In this document: piece by piece, positions 1 through 8,039 of the stretch
Numbering within the stretch: the first letter of the stretch is position 1
Layout of the letters: every line of letters starts with the position of its first letter
Source: Austwickia chelonae NBRC 105200
GTDB taxonomy: Bacteria > Actinomycetota > Actinomycetes > Actinomycetales > Dermatophilaceae
DNA: 64,000 nucleotides
NCBI RefSeq assembly: GCF_000298175.1
Contig: NZ_BAGZ01000002.1
Span: forward strand, 62,001-126,000
Reading direction: 5' to 3'
Translations under genes and position numbers: made by a program
The notes under the pieces: model-generated
The model's input: the letters and a program-made list of their open reading frames with translations, nothing else
Databases searched by the model: none
What the model was told of the DNA's origin: nothing

Positions 1-450
1 CGGTTGGGCGCCGACATCCGGGAGCTCACCCACGGCCACGACGTCGACATCGTCTTCGAACATCCCGGACGGGAGACCTTCGGCGCCTCGGTCTACGTGA
101 CCCGCAAGGGCGGGACCATCGTGACCTGCGCCTCCACCTCCGGCTATCTGCACGAGTACGACAACCGCTATCTGTGGATGAACCTCAAACGCATCGTCTC
201 CAGCCATTTCGCGAACTACCGCGAGGCCTGGGAGGCCAACAGTCTCATCCGCCGTGGGCTGATCCATCCGACGTTGAGTCGGACTTACCCCCTGACCGAG
301 GTCGGGCAGGCCGCCCTGGATGTGCACCGCAACACCCACCAGGGCAAGGTCGGGGTGCTCTGCCTGGCGCCCGAGGAGGGTCTCGGCGTGACCGATCCCG
401 AGAAAAGGGAACGGCATCTCGCCGGGATCAACCGTTTCCGGAGCCGGTAA
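1..450 (+). CDS. ccr: Crotonyl-CoA carboxylase/reductase, C-terminal part (5' end outside window)
   Basis: The frame is open from the first base, so the start lies upstream; about 149 C-terminal residues are present. They read as the end of the zinc-less alcohol-dehydrogenase-like fold of crotonyl-CoA carboxylase/reductase: the nucleotide-domain strand DVDIVFEHPGRETFGASV, the segment GGTIVTCASTSGY, and the C-terminal HQGKVGVLCLAPEEGLGV. The family reductively carboxylates crotonyl-CoA with NADPH and CO2 to ethylmalonyl-CoA, the committed step of the ethylmalonyl-CoA pathway. Context agrees: a tandem 3-hydroxyacyl-CoA dehydrogenase, ethylmalonyl-CoA mutase and a cobalamin adenosyltransferase follow within 11 kb. 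A plain quinone oxidoreductase is the alternative, but the match to CCR is specific. Confidence 0.9.
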   Translation, partial: RLGADIRELTHGHDVDIVFEHPGRETFGASVYVTRKGGTIVTCASTSGYLHEYDNRYLWMNLKRIVSSHFANYREAWEANSLIRRGLIHPTLSRTYPLTEVGQAALDVHRNTHQGKVGVLCLAPEEGLGVTDPEKRERHLAGINRFRSR

Positions 451-480
451 CCGCCAGCGTCGTCGGGCCGGGAGGGCCGG

Positions 481-1287
481 TCAGCCGTCGGAGTCGGAGT
501 TTTCCGCCATGTCCATCGGTCCCAGCCAGGCCGTCGGCAGTTGGCCGTGTCCGGGGGCCACGACGTCCACGATCTCCTGCAGCGCGCGGCGGACGAAGGT
601 CTCCCCCACCCACAGGTGTTTGCCGCCCTCGACCGGGATCACCTTGGCCTGCGGGATGGTGCTGAAACGTTCCACGGCCTCGGCCGGCTGCAGGTAGTCG
701 TCGTGTTCCGGGACGAGCGCGACCACGGGTCTCCCGAAGTCGGCCCACTCCTGCAGGTCGGACTCGTGGCTGTACCGCAGGGGCGGGGACAGCAGGATCG
801 CTCCCTCGATCGACGGGTCGTGCCCGTGCATCAGGGCCAGGTCGGTCCCGAAGCTCCAGCCGACGAGCCACCGGTGGGGCAGGTCGTGGAATTCGGCGAA
901 CTCGATGGCCGCGGCGACATCGTACTTCTCGCTCTGGGCATAGTCGAACTCCCCCTCGGAGGTTCCCCGTGCGGAGGAGGTCCCCCGGGTGTTGAACCGC
1001 AGGACGGCGACGTCGGCCAGGGCCGGTAACCGGTAGGCGGCCTTGCGGTAGACGTGGCTGTCCATGAAACCGCCGTGGGTGGGCAGCGGGTGCAAGGTGA
1101 TCAAGGTGGCGACCGGGGTCTTCCCGATCGGGGTGGCCAGCTCACCGACCAGGGTCAGCCCGTCCGCGGTGTGCAGTTCGATGTCCTCCCGCTGTGCCGG
1201 CAGGACACTGTTCGCGCGGATCTCCCGCGGGGTGATGGCGCGCAACGAACCCGTGGTGGGATCCGTGGGCGGGGGCGTCGATGTCAT
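481..1287 (-). CDS. Alpha/beta hydrolase (dienelactone-hydrolase/peptidase-like)
   Basis: A 268-residue soluble protein. The nucleophile elbow is GWSFGT (G-x-S-x-G), preceded by the oxyanion-region strand TLITLHPLPTHGG and the RFNTRGTSSARG segment; an acid follows in VALVPEHDD and the likely catalytic His in VEGGKHLW. The ATG at 1287 was chosen because it overlaps the upstream gene's stop as ATGA and has GAGAGG upstream; a longer reading frame to 1437 adds an Arg/Pro-rich shadow of the other gene. It is translationally coupled to the small Cys/His-rich protein at 1284-1583. Substrate is unknown; the family includes acyl-peptide and lactone hydrolases. Confidence 0.8.
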   Translation of the reverse strand: MTSTPPPTDPTTGSLRAITPREIRANSVLPAQREDIELHTADGLTLVGELATPIGKTPVATLITLHPLPTHGGFMDSHVYRKAAYRLPALADVAVLRFNTRGTSSARGTSEGEFDYAQSEKYDVAAAIEFAEFHDLPHRWLVGWSFGTDLALMHGHDPSIEGAILLSPPLRYSHESDLQEWADFGRPVVALVPEHDDYLQPAEAVERFSTIPQAKVIPVEGGKHLWVGETFVRRALQEIVDVVAPGHGQLPTAWLGPMDMAENSDSDG

Positions 1288-1583
1288 CTCCAGGAACCTC
1301 TCGGTGGGCGTCGGCTGCGATTCTGCCAGCAGCGGCTGTGCCAGTGACGGCGGTCGTCCAGGCCGCCGAGTCCGTCGGCCGGCCAGACGACGACATGGGC
1401 GATGTCCCCGGCCAGGGTCTGCTGACATCCGGGACACAGATAACGGCGGCCGGGATCCCGGCCGGCGACCCGTCGGACGAACCAGTCTCCGTCGGGATGA
1501 TTCTCCCGTCTCTCCAACCCGCCCAGGGCGCGCCCGAGGTCGAGTTCGCGTTCATCGCGTCGGCGGCGGTTGGCCCGGGGCAT
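1284..1583 (-). CDS. Small conserved actinobacterial Cys/His-rich protein
   Basis: A 99-residue protein with an Arg-rich N-terminus (MPRANRRRRDERELDLGRAL) and a core carrying CPGC and later HWHSRC, a spacing that could bind one zinc as a ribbon. I recognise this as a conserved actinobacterial family, often labelled ATP/GTP-binding protein without a visible P-loop. The C-terminus past the last Cys is basic and variable. Its stop overlaps the hydrolase start by four bases, so the two are probably one transcription unit. Function is not known; RNA or DNA binding is only suggested by the charge. Confidence 0.75.
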   Translation of the reverse strand: MPRANRRRRDERELDLGRALGGLERRENHPDGDWFVRRVAGRDPGRRYLCPGCQQTLAGDIAHVVVWPADGLGGLDDRRHWHSRCWQNRSRRPPRGSWR

Positions 1584-1634
1584 AGGTCCATCATCGCAAG
1601 GCGGGGAGCGGCCCGGTCCGGCACCCGCCTTCGG

Positions 1635-3419
1635 TCAGGCGGCGTGGATGCGGAACCCTCGGCCGGTCTTCCGTCCCAGGTAGCCGCCCTTGGTCAGATG
1701 TTCCAGCAAGGGCGCCGGGGCGAAGCCTCGCTCCCGGAACTCCAGGTACAACTCACGTTGGATGGCATAGGAGACGTCCAGGCCGACGACGTCGAGCAGC
1801 TCGAAGGGCCCCATGGGCAGCCCGCAGCCGGCGATCATGGCCCGGTCGATGTCGTCCGCGCTGGCGTAGTGCGCCTCCAGCAGTTTCACGGCGTCGTTGA
1901 GATACGGGAAGAGGAGGGCGTTGACGATGAACCCGGCACGGTCCCCGCAGTGGACGGCATGTTTGCCGAGACGTCCGCACAGTTCGTGGACGGTCTGTCG
2001 GATGTCGTCGGCGGTGGTGACCGTGGAGACGACCTCGACGAGTTTCATCACCTGGGCGGGGTTGAAGAAGTGCATGCCGACGACGTCCCCGGGCCGACTG
2101 GTCGCCACGGCGACCTGGATGACCGGCAACGAGCTGGTGGTGGTGGCCAGGACGCATCCGGGACGACAGATCCTGTCGAGTCGACGGAAGATCTCCTGCT
2201 TGACCTGGAGGTCCTCGACGACGGCTTCGACCACGATGTCGACCTGGGCGAGTTCCTCGAGGCGGTCGGTCCCGGTCACCCTGGCCAGCGCGGCGTCCCG
2301 GTCCTGCTGACCGAGTCGGCCTCGGGTCACCGCCCGGTCGAGGCTCTTCGCCAGTCCGGCCACGGCGCGGTCGGCTTTCTCCTGGGTCCGGGCGACGAGG
2401 ACGACCGGGTAGCCGGCCTTGGCGAAGACTTCGACGATGCCGGTCGCCATGGTCCCGTTGCCCACCACGCCGACCGTCCTGATCGGGCGGGGCTCGGGTG
2501 TGCCGTCCGGGGGGATGGTGCCGGGGGTCTCCCGGTCGGGGACCACGGTGCCCGACCCTGCCCGCTGGTAGGTGTAGAAACCTCGTCCGCTCTTCCGGCC
2601 GAGCCGGCCGGCGGCGACCATCTGCTTCAGCAGGGGCGCGGGGGCGTGCAGTCGGTCGCGTCCTTGCCGGTACATGGTGTCGAGCACGGCGTAGCAGACG
2701 TCGAGCCCGATCAGGTCGGCGAGCGCGAGCGGACCCATGGGGTAGCCGCAGCCCAGTTGCATCGCGGCGTCGATGTCCTCCCGGGAGGCGTAACGGTTCT
2801 CGTACATCGACATGGCGTGGTTGAGATAGCCCAGCAGGAGGGCGTTGGCGATGAATCCGGCGCGGTCCCCGACGACCACGGGTTCCTTGCCGATCCTTTC
2901 GACGAGTGTTTTGGCCTCGTCGAGGATCGTCTCGTCGGTGGCCACGGTGCCGACCACCTCGACGAGGCCTTGGACGGGTGCGGGGTTGAAGAAGTGCATG
3001 CCGACGACCCGGTTGGGGTGCGCGGTGGAGACGGCGATGTCGGTGACGGACAGTGCGGAGGTATTGGTCGCCAGGATGGTGTCTTCGCGGACGACGGCGT
3101 CGAGCTGGGCGAAGACGATGCGTTTGCGTTCGATGTCCTCGGTGACGGCTTCGATGACGAGGTCGCAGTCGGCGACGGCGGCGGGGTCGGTGCCGACGGT
3201 GATTCGGTCGAGGATCTGTTCGCGTTCTCCGGCGGTCATCTTGTCTCCGGCGACGGCGCGGGAGGTGGAGTCGGCGAGGCGACGGTGTCCGTCGTGGGCG
3301 GCGTCGTCGTCGATCTCGACGGCGTGGACGGTCAGGCCGTGGCGGGCGAAGACTTCGGCGATGCCGGCGCCCATGGTGCCCAGGCCGATCACTCCGATCG
3401 TGTTGATCTGTCGCGTCAT
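1635..3419 (-). CDS. Tandem 3-hydroxyacyl-CoA (3-hydroxybutyryl-CoA) dehydrogenase
   Basis: 594 residues made of two complete 3-hydroxyacyl-CoA dehydrogenase units. Unit 1 (about 1-285) has the NAD-binding GLGTMGAG and the catalytic-His segment MHFFNPAP; unit 2 (about 310-594) has GNGTMATG and MHFFNPAQ. Both end in the same LGRKSGRGF / LGRKTGRGF signature, so this is a head-to-tail duplication rather than a FadB-type fusion with an enoyl-CoA hydratase. Unit 1 keeps TNTS near the substrate; unit 2 reads TTTS. Expected role: NAD(P)H-linked interconversion of acetoacetyl-CoA and 3-hydroxybutyryl-CoA, feeding crotonyl-CoA to the nearby ccr. Transcribed divergently from nucS. Confidence 0.92.
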   Translation of the reverse strand: MTRQINTIGVIGLGTMGAGIAEVFARHGLTVHAVEIDDDAAHDGHRRLADSTSRAVAGDKMTAGEREQILDRITVGTDPAAVADCDLVIEAVTEDIERKRIVFAQLDAVVREDTILATNTSALSVTDIAVSTAHPNRVVGMHFFNPAPVQGLVEVVGTVATDETILDEAKTLVERIGKEPVVVGDRAGFIANALLLGYLNHAMSMYENRYASREDIDAAMQLGCGYPMGPLALADLIGLDVCYAVLDTMYRQGRDRLHAPAPLLKQMVAAGRLGRKSGRGFYTYQRAGSGTVVPDRETPGTIPPDGTPEPRPIRTVGVVGNGTMATGIVEVFAKAGYPVVLVARTQEKADRAVAGLAKSLDRAVTRGRLGQQDRDAALARVTGTDRLEELAQVDIVVEAVVEDLQVKQEIFRRLDRICRPGCVLATTTSSLPVIQVAVATSRPGDVVGMHFFNPAQVMKLVEVVSTVTTADDIRQTVHELCGRLGKHAVHCGDRAGFIVNALLFPYLNDAVKLLEAHYASADDIDRAMIAGCGLPMGPFELLDVVGLDVSYAIQRELYLEFRERGFAPAPLLEHLTKGGYLGRKTGRGFRIHAA

Positions 3420-3603
3420 AGCGCGAGTGTGTCAGGACATTTCGGATGAAAAGGCTTGTGCGGAAAGCGATCACGGTCACACCTCGGGGGTGGCGTCCGG
3501 TGGGGCCACACGCCGGTCCACCACTGTCCCGGGCAGCTCGCGCACCGGCCGGGCGTCCTCTGCACCCTGCCGTCCGGCTCGGCCGTGACGGGCTGGTTGT
3601 GAG

Positions 3604-4320
3604 ATGGTGAGGCGCGTGCGTCTGGTGATCGCGAAATGCAGTGTCGACTACATGGGCCGCCTGTCGGCCCATCTCCCGTTGGCGACCCGTTTGTTGCTGG
3701 TAAAAGCGGACGGTTCCGTCCTGGTCCACAGCGACGGCGGTTCGTACAAACCCTTGAACTGGATGTCCCCGCCCTGCGCGATGGCCGAGATCGCCCCGGA
3801 ACCGACGGAGGCGGAACTGGGCGTCTGCGCGGTCTGGGTGGTGCGCCACGCCAAGTCCGGGGACAGCCTGCGGATCAGGCTCTACGAGGTGCTGCACGAT
3901 TCCGCGCACGAGCTGGGCGTGGACCCCGGGCTGGTGAAGGACGGGGTCGAGGCCCACCTGCAGGCCCTGCTGGCCCAACACATCACGACCCTGGGCGTGG
4001 GTTACCGGCTGGTGCGCCGGGAGTACATGACGGCGATCGGACCGGTGGACATCCTGGCGAAGGACGCCCAGGGACGCAGCGTCGCGGTGGAGATCAAACG
4101 TCGCGGGGAGATCGACGGGGTCGAACAGTTGACCCGGTACCTGGAGTTGATGAACCGTGACCCGCACCTGGTCGCCGCCGGCCCGGTGATCGGGGTCTTC
4201 GCCGCCCAGGAGATCCGGCCGCAGGCCAGGACCCTCGCCGAGGACCGCGGGATCCGCTGCCTCACCCTCGACTACGACGCCTTGAAGGGCACCGACGACC
4301 GCGAGTCGCGACTTTTCTGA
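3604..4320 (+). CDS. nucS: Mismatch-specific endonuclease NucS (EndoMS)
   Basis: The N-terminal DNA-binding half begins [20 protein letters not shown] and contains [11 protein letters not shown]. The C-terminal nuclease half carries the PD-(D/E)xK core, with the Asp in GPVDILAKD and the E-x-K in [20 protein letters not shown]. The protein ends in SRLF, resembling the C-terminal beta-clamp-binding tail described in actinobacterial NucS. In Actinobacteria NucS replaces MutS/MutL in post-replicative mismatch repair by cutting both strands at mismatches. Start uncertain: ATG 3604, GTG 3607 and GTG 3616 are all in frame, and family N-termini fit any of them. Confidence 0.95.
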   Translation: MVRRVRLVIAKCSVDYMGRLSAHLPLATRLLLVKADGSVLVHSDGGSYKPLNWMSPPCAMAEIAPEPTEAELGVCAVWVVRHAKSGDSLRIRLYEVLHDSAHELGVDPGLVKDGVEAHLQALLAQHITTLGVGYRLVRREYMTAIGPVDILAKDAQGRSVAVEIKRRGEIDGVEQLTRYLELMNRDPHLVAAGPVIGVFAAQEIRPQARTLAEDRGIRCLTLDYDALKGTDDRESRLF

Positions 4321-4375
4321 ACGGCGGGAGCTGACACGGCGGGTCGTCGAGGACCTGGCGTGTCAGGCTGAACCC

Positions 4376-5932
4376 ATGACTGTGCGTATCGCCGTGGCCG
4401 CGCCCGGTACGGGTGCCGCCGAGGCCGCCGAGGAGGTGGCCCGCGCGGGAGGCAATGCGGTGGACGCGGCCGTCGCCGCCGTCGTGGCGGCGTCCTGCAC
4501 CGAACCGGGGATCATGAGCCCGATGGGTGGCGCCTTCGTGAACGTCTGGGAGCCGGGTGCCTCACCCGTCGTCCTGGACGGGAACTGCGAGATGCCCGGA
4601 CGCGGCTGCCCCCCGGAACATCTCGGCACCGGGACCTGGGCCGCCACCATGGACTACGCCGGCGGTCTCACCGTCTTCGGCGGCCCTGGATCGGTGGCCA
4701 CCCCGGGGATGTTCGCCGCGCTGGACGAGGCCTCCACACGGTGGGGTGTGCTGCCCTGGGCGGAGCTGCTGGCACCGACCGTGGACGTCCTCCGCCGCGG
4801 ATACCGGCTGGGAGCGACCTCGGCGTACTACCTCGGCTATGCCACCGCGGAGCTCTTCGCCCGCGACGAAGGCACGGCGGCCTTCCTGGGGCAGACCGGT
4901 GGCCCGCCGACCACCGGTGCCCTCCTGCGCGACCCCGACCTGGCGGCCACCTTGGAAAGGGTCGGACGTCATGGCGCCGAGGACCTGTACACCGGCGAGC
5001 TCGGTCATGCTCTCGCCGAGGACATGGCGGCCCGGGGCGGACTGGTGTCGATGCGGGATCTGTCCGCCTATCGCACGGTGACCCGTCCTGCTCTGCGCTC
5101 CCGGCTGGGCCGTTGGGATGTGGCGGTGAATCCGCCGCCGTCGATCGGCGGCCCGGTACTGACGGCGATGCTGCGGCTGTTGCAGAGCCGCCGGGCGCAG
5201 CAGGGGGTGACCGATGCCGGCGATGTGATCGAGATCCAACGTCTGGTGTTGTCCTACCGTCATCGACTGATCGACGTCTCCGACGACCTGGAGGATGCCG
5301 GGCGTGAACTCGTCCGGGTGGTGGACGAACTCGGACCGGACGGATTGGCCGCGGTGGCCTCCTCGCAGGACACCATCCATGTCTCGACGGTGGATTCGAA
5401 CGGATTGGCCTGCGCGGTGACCGCATCGGCGGGTTACGGGTCCGGGGTCACCGTGCCGGGCACCGGCCTGGCGTTGAACAACGGGTTGGGCGAGCCGGAA
5501 CTGAACCGTCGGGGGCTGCACGCCCTCCCGCCGGGCGCCAGGTTGGCCTCGAACATGGCCCCGGCGACGGCGCGACGCGACGACGGCGCGATGGTGGCGA
5601 TCGGTTCGCCGGGGGCGGATCGCATCACGACGGCGCTCTTCCAGGTGTTGGGCGGGCTCTGCCTGGACGAGCTCGCCCTGCAGGCTGCGGTCGACCAGCC
5701 CCGCCTGCACGTCGACCTGCAGGACGGCGGCCTGTGCGTCCGTTATGAACGCTCGGAGCCGCTGGCCGAGGCGGTGGCCGGGATCTCGCTGCCGGTGGTC
5801 CCCCACGAGCCGTTGACGATGTACTTCGGCGGGGTGGGTGCCGCACTGTGCGACGGCGAGGGGAGGCTCTCGGCGGCGGCCGATCCGCGTCGGGTGTCGG
5901 CCGCCGTGGTGACGCCGGGCACGGAATTCTGA
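4376..5932 (+). CDS. Gamma-glutamyltransferase family protein (Ntn hydrolase)
   Basis: 518 residues, close to the usual precursor length. The autocatalytic cleavage site is visible as SSQDTIHVSTVD: Thr333 would be the new N-terminal nucleophile of the small subunit, equivalent to the first Thr of NTTH in E. coli GGT. The second Thr of the classical pair is Ile here. The large-subunit start GGNAVDAAVAA and later ALNNGLGEPE and SNMAPATAR fit the fold. There is no signal peptide, so unlike periplasmic GGT it appears cytoplasmic. The family cleaves gamma-glutamyl or related amide bonds (glutathione-like thiols, cephalosporin side chains); substrate here is unknown. Confidence 0.85.
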   Translation: MTVRIAVAAPGTGAAEAAEEVARAGGNAVDAAVAAVVAASCTEPGIMSPMGGAFVNVWEPGASPVVLDGNCEMPGRGCPPEHLGTGTWAATMDYAGGLTVFGGPGSVATPGMFAALDEASTRWGVLPWAELLAPTVDVLRRGYRLGATSAYYLGYATAELFARDEGTAAFLGQTGGPPTTGALLRDPDLAATLERVGRHGAEDLYTGELGHALAEDMAARGGLVSMRDLSAYRTVTRPALRSRLGRWDVAVNPPPSIGGPVLTAMLRLLQSRRAQQGVTDAGDVIEIQRLVLSYRHRLIDVSDDLEDAGRELVRVVDELGPDGLAAVASSQDTIHVSTVDSNGLACAVTASAGYGSGVTVPGTGLALNNGLGEPELNRRGLHALPPGARLASNMAPATARRDDGAMVAIGSPGADRITTALFQVLGGLCLDELALQAAVDQPRLHVDLQDGGLCVRYERSEPLAEAVAGISLPVVPHEPLTMYFGGVGAALCDGEGRLSAAADPRRVSAAVVTPGTEF

Positions 5933-6075
5933 CGGAGATATGAGACAGACCCGCAACACCCTGATCAGCGAACTTTCCGGGTTGCATTCTTCCGGAAGGC
6001 GATTGGCGAAGTTTGCAAATTCCCGTCGATAGCATTGCGGTGTCCTGGCCGCATGCGAGCCGCTTCGGAGGTCCG

Positions 6076-7029
6076 ATGCCAACCAGCCCGCTCATCAGCG
6101 TGGTCATCCCCGCTTACCAGGCCGAGAAGACCCTCGGCGCAGCGATCAGCAGCGTACTCACCCAGACCTATCCGAAGACCCAGATCGTCGTGTGCAGCGA
6201 CGGCTGTACCGATGCCACCGAGGACATCGCCCGAGCCTACGGCGAACGCGTCCGCCTGGTCGTCCAACCGAACAGCGGATGCGGGGCAGCCCGCAACACC
6301 GCGCTACGTCATGCCGACGGCGAACTCGTCGCACTCCTCGACGCCGACGACATCTGGATGCCCCACCACCTGGAGAAGGCCCTGGCCGCCTGGCGGGCCG
6401 CCGGGGGCGGCCGTCAGATCGTCACCACCAATGCCTACTTCCTCACCTCGGAGGGCATCGCCCCCCACCGCCGGGTGATCCACCAGGCGGTACCCCCCGA
6501 AGAACAACGGATGCGCCTGTTGGAAGGGCCTGCCATCTCGATCTTCTCGGTCTTCCCCCGCGCGCTGGCGGAGGAGATCGGCGGTTTCGACAGCGAGCTT
6601 CGCACCGTCGAGGACTACGACTTCTGGCTGCGGGCGGTCTTCCGCGGATGGCGGATCGTCTTCCAGATGGAACCCTCCGCCCTGTACCGCCGCACCGGAT
6701 CGTCCCTGTCCGCGGACATCGACCAGCTGGGCGAACACGAACAGACCGTGATGCACAAGCTCCTGGATTCCTCGGAGGTGACGCTCAGCGCCGAGGAACG
6801 GGCCGTGGTGGAGAAGCGGATCCGGTTGGGTCCCGCGATCGTCCACATCCGGCGGGGCGAACAGGCCCTGGCCCGGGGCGACAGCCGAGCCGCGGCCGAA
6901 GCCTTCGCCGTGGCCTCGGAACTGCTGCCCAGTAACCGCGGTCTGCGCCGCAAGACCCGCCTGTCACGACTCCCGCTGACCGCCCCGCTGCTGGTCCGCG
7001 CACAGAACCGCCGCCTCCGCGAAACCTGA
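6076..7029 (+). CDS. Glycosyltransferase family 2
   Basis: 317 residues with a GT-A fold: N-terminal ISVVIPAYQAEKTLGAAI, nucleotide-sugar region SDGCTDATEDIA, acidic metal motif LLDADDIWMP and the later VEDYDFWLRA, where the general base is expected. The ATG at 6076 has GGAGG five bases upstream; an in-frame start at 6013 lacks a good ribosome site. The last 80 residues are helical with basic character (about 235-317). A second GT2 gene follows after 41 bases, so the pair is likely co-transcribed. Acceptor and sugar donor cannot be told; they may act on a cell-surface glycan. Confidence 0.88.
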   Translation: MPTSPLISVVIPAYQAEKTLGAAISSVLTQTYPKTQIVVCSDGCTDATEDIARAYGERVRLVVQPNSGCGAARNTALRHADGELVALLDADDIWMPHHLEKALAAWRAAGGGRQIVTTNAYFLTSEGIAPHRRVIHQAVPPEEQRMRLLEGPAISIFSVFPRALAEEIGGFDSELRTVEDYDFWLRAVFRGWRIVFQMEPSALYRRTGSSLSADIDQLGEHEQTVMHKLLDSSEVTLSAEERAVVEKRIRLGPAIVHIRRGEQALARGDSRAAAEAFAVASELLPSNRGLRRKTRLSRLPLTAPLLVRAQNRRLRET

Positions 7030-7070
7030 TCCCCGCGCCCCCGCACCCGCTCCCCTGATGTGAGGCCCCC

Positions 7071-7976
7071 ATGACATCCTCCCCCTCGGTCTCGGTGATC
7101 GTCCCGACCTATCGACGTGCCGGGAGCATCCGCCGGGCCGTGGAGAGCGCCCTGGCCCAGACCGTCACCGACCTGGAGGTCGTCGTCGTCGACGACGGCA
7201 GCCGGGACGGTACCGACGAGGTCGTGCACGGACTCGGTGACGAACGCATCCGCCTGTTCACCCATGAGACCAACCGGGGCGGGAATGCCGCCCGCCAGAC
7301 CGGGATGGACCAGGCCCGCGGCACCTGGCTGGCCTTTCTCGACAGTGACGACCTGTGGCTGCCGGAGAAACTCGAGAAACAGTTGCAGCGGCTGGACGAA
7401 CAAGGACCCGAGTACGGCTTCTGCTACACCTGGTACGACATCGAACTGAACGACGGCAGTTTCCTCCCGCCACGCCAGGTGCGGGCCGAGGGGTTGCACC
7501 GGCCCGAGCTGATCGCCGAACCGTTGGTGGGAACCTTCTCCACGATGATGGTCTCCCGGGCCGTGGCCGAGCAGGTCGGCGGCGTCGACCTGTCCCTCCC
7601 CGCCTGCCAGGACTGGGAATTCGTGAGTCGGGTCAGTCAGGTCACCGGCGTCTGCGTGGTCCCGGAGGTGCTGGTGCACTACTGGCACGGCGCGGGCGAC
7701 CCCCACCGGATCACCACCCGCAAGGACTCGGTGGTGGCCGGACATCGACAGATCTACCGGCAGCTGTGCCGCGAATATCCCTCGATGCCGGACGAGAACG
7801 TCCGGGCCTCCCGCCACTACCTGATGAAGATCTTCGCCGACCAGGGGGCCTTCGCCGAGCTGTTCGAAGTCACCCGGGGTCTGGGCGTGAGCGGCCTCGA
7901 CCCGGCCATGGCGGCCCACGCCGGGCGGATGTTCCTGCGGGCCGGACGCCGGAGGGTCTCCGCACTGCGCGGATGA
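7071..7976 (+). CDS. Glycosyltransferase family 2
   Basis: 301 residues with a clean GT2 layout: SVSVIVPTYRRAGSIRRAVE at the N-terminus, VVVDDGSRDGT, the acidic metal-binding FLDSDDLWLPEKLE, and CQDWEFVSRV as the acceptor-side acidic motif. GAGG lies upstream of the ATG. No membrane segment is seen, so it probably works at the cytoplasmic face on lipid-linked glycan intermediates. It pairs with the preceding GT2 gene and converges on the ethylmalonyl-CoA mutase gene. The two proteins are related but not close copies. Confidence 0.88.
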   Translation: MTSSPSVSVIVPTYRRAGSIRRAVESALAQTVTDLEVVVVDDGSRDGTDEVVHGLGDERIRLFTHETNRGGNAARQTGMDQARGTWLAFLDSDDLWLPEKLEKQLQRLDEQGPEYGFCYTWYDIELNDGSFLPPRQVRAEGLHRPELIAEPLVGTFSTMMVSRAVAEQVGGVDLSLPACQDWEFVSRVSQVTGVCVVPEVLVHYWHGAGDPHRITTRKDSVVAGHRQIYRQLCREYPSMPDENVRASRHYLMKIFADQGAFAELFEVTRGLGVSGLDPAMAAHAGRMFLRAGRRRVSALRG

Positions 7977-8039
7977 AGTCCGCACCGACCGGCCGACGGT
8001 TCCGCCCGTTGGCGGCGATCGCTCCGGCTCAGCACCTCC

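Noticed and set aside
1281-3449. A 722-codon open frame on the plus strand opposite the tandem dehydrogenase gene
   Set aside because: Antisense shadow typical of high-GC coding DNA; its product is Asp/Gly/Val-rich without domain motifs, while the minus strand encodes a complete enzyme.
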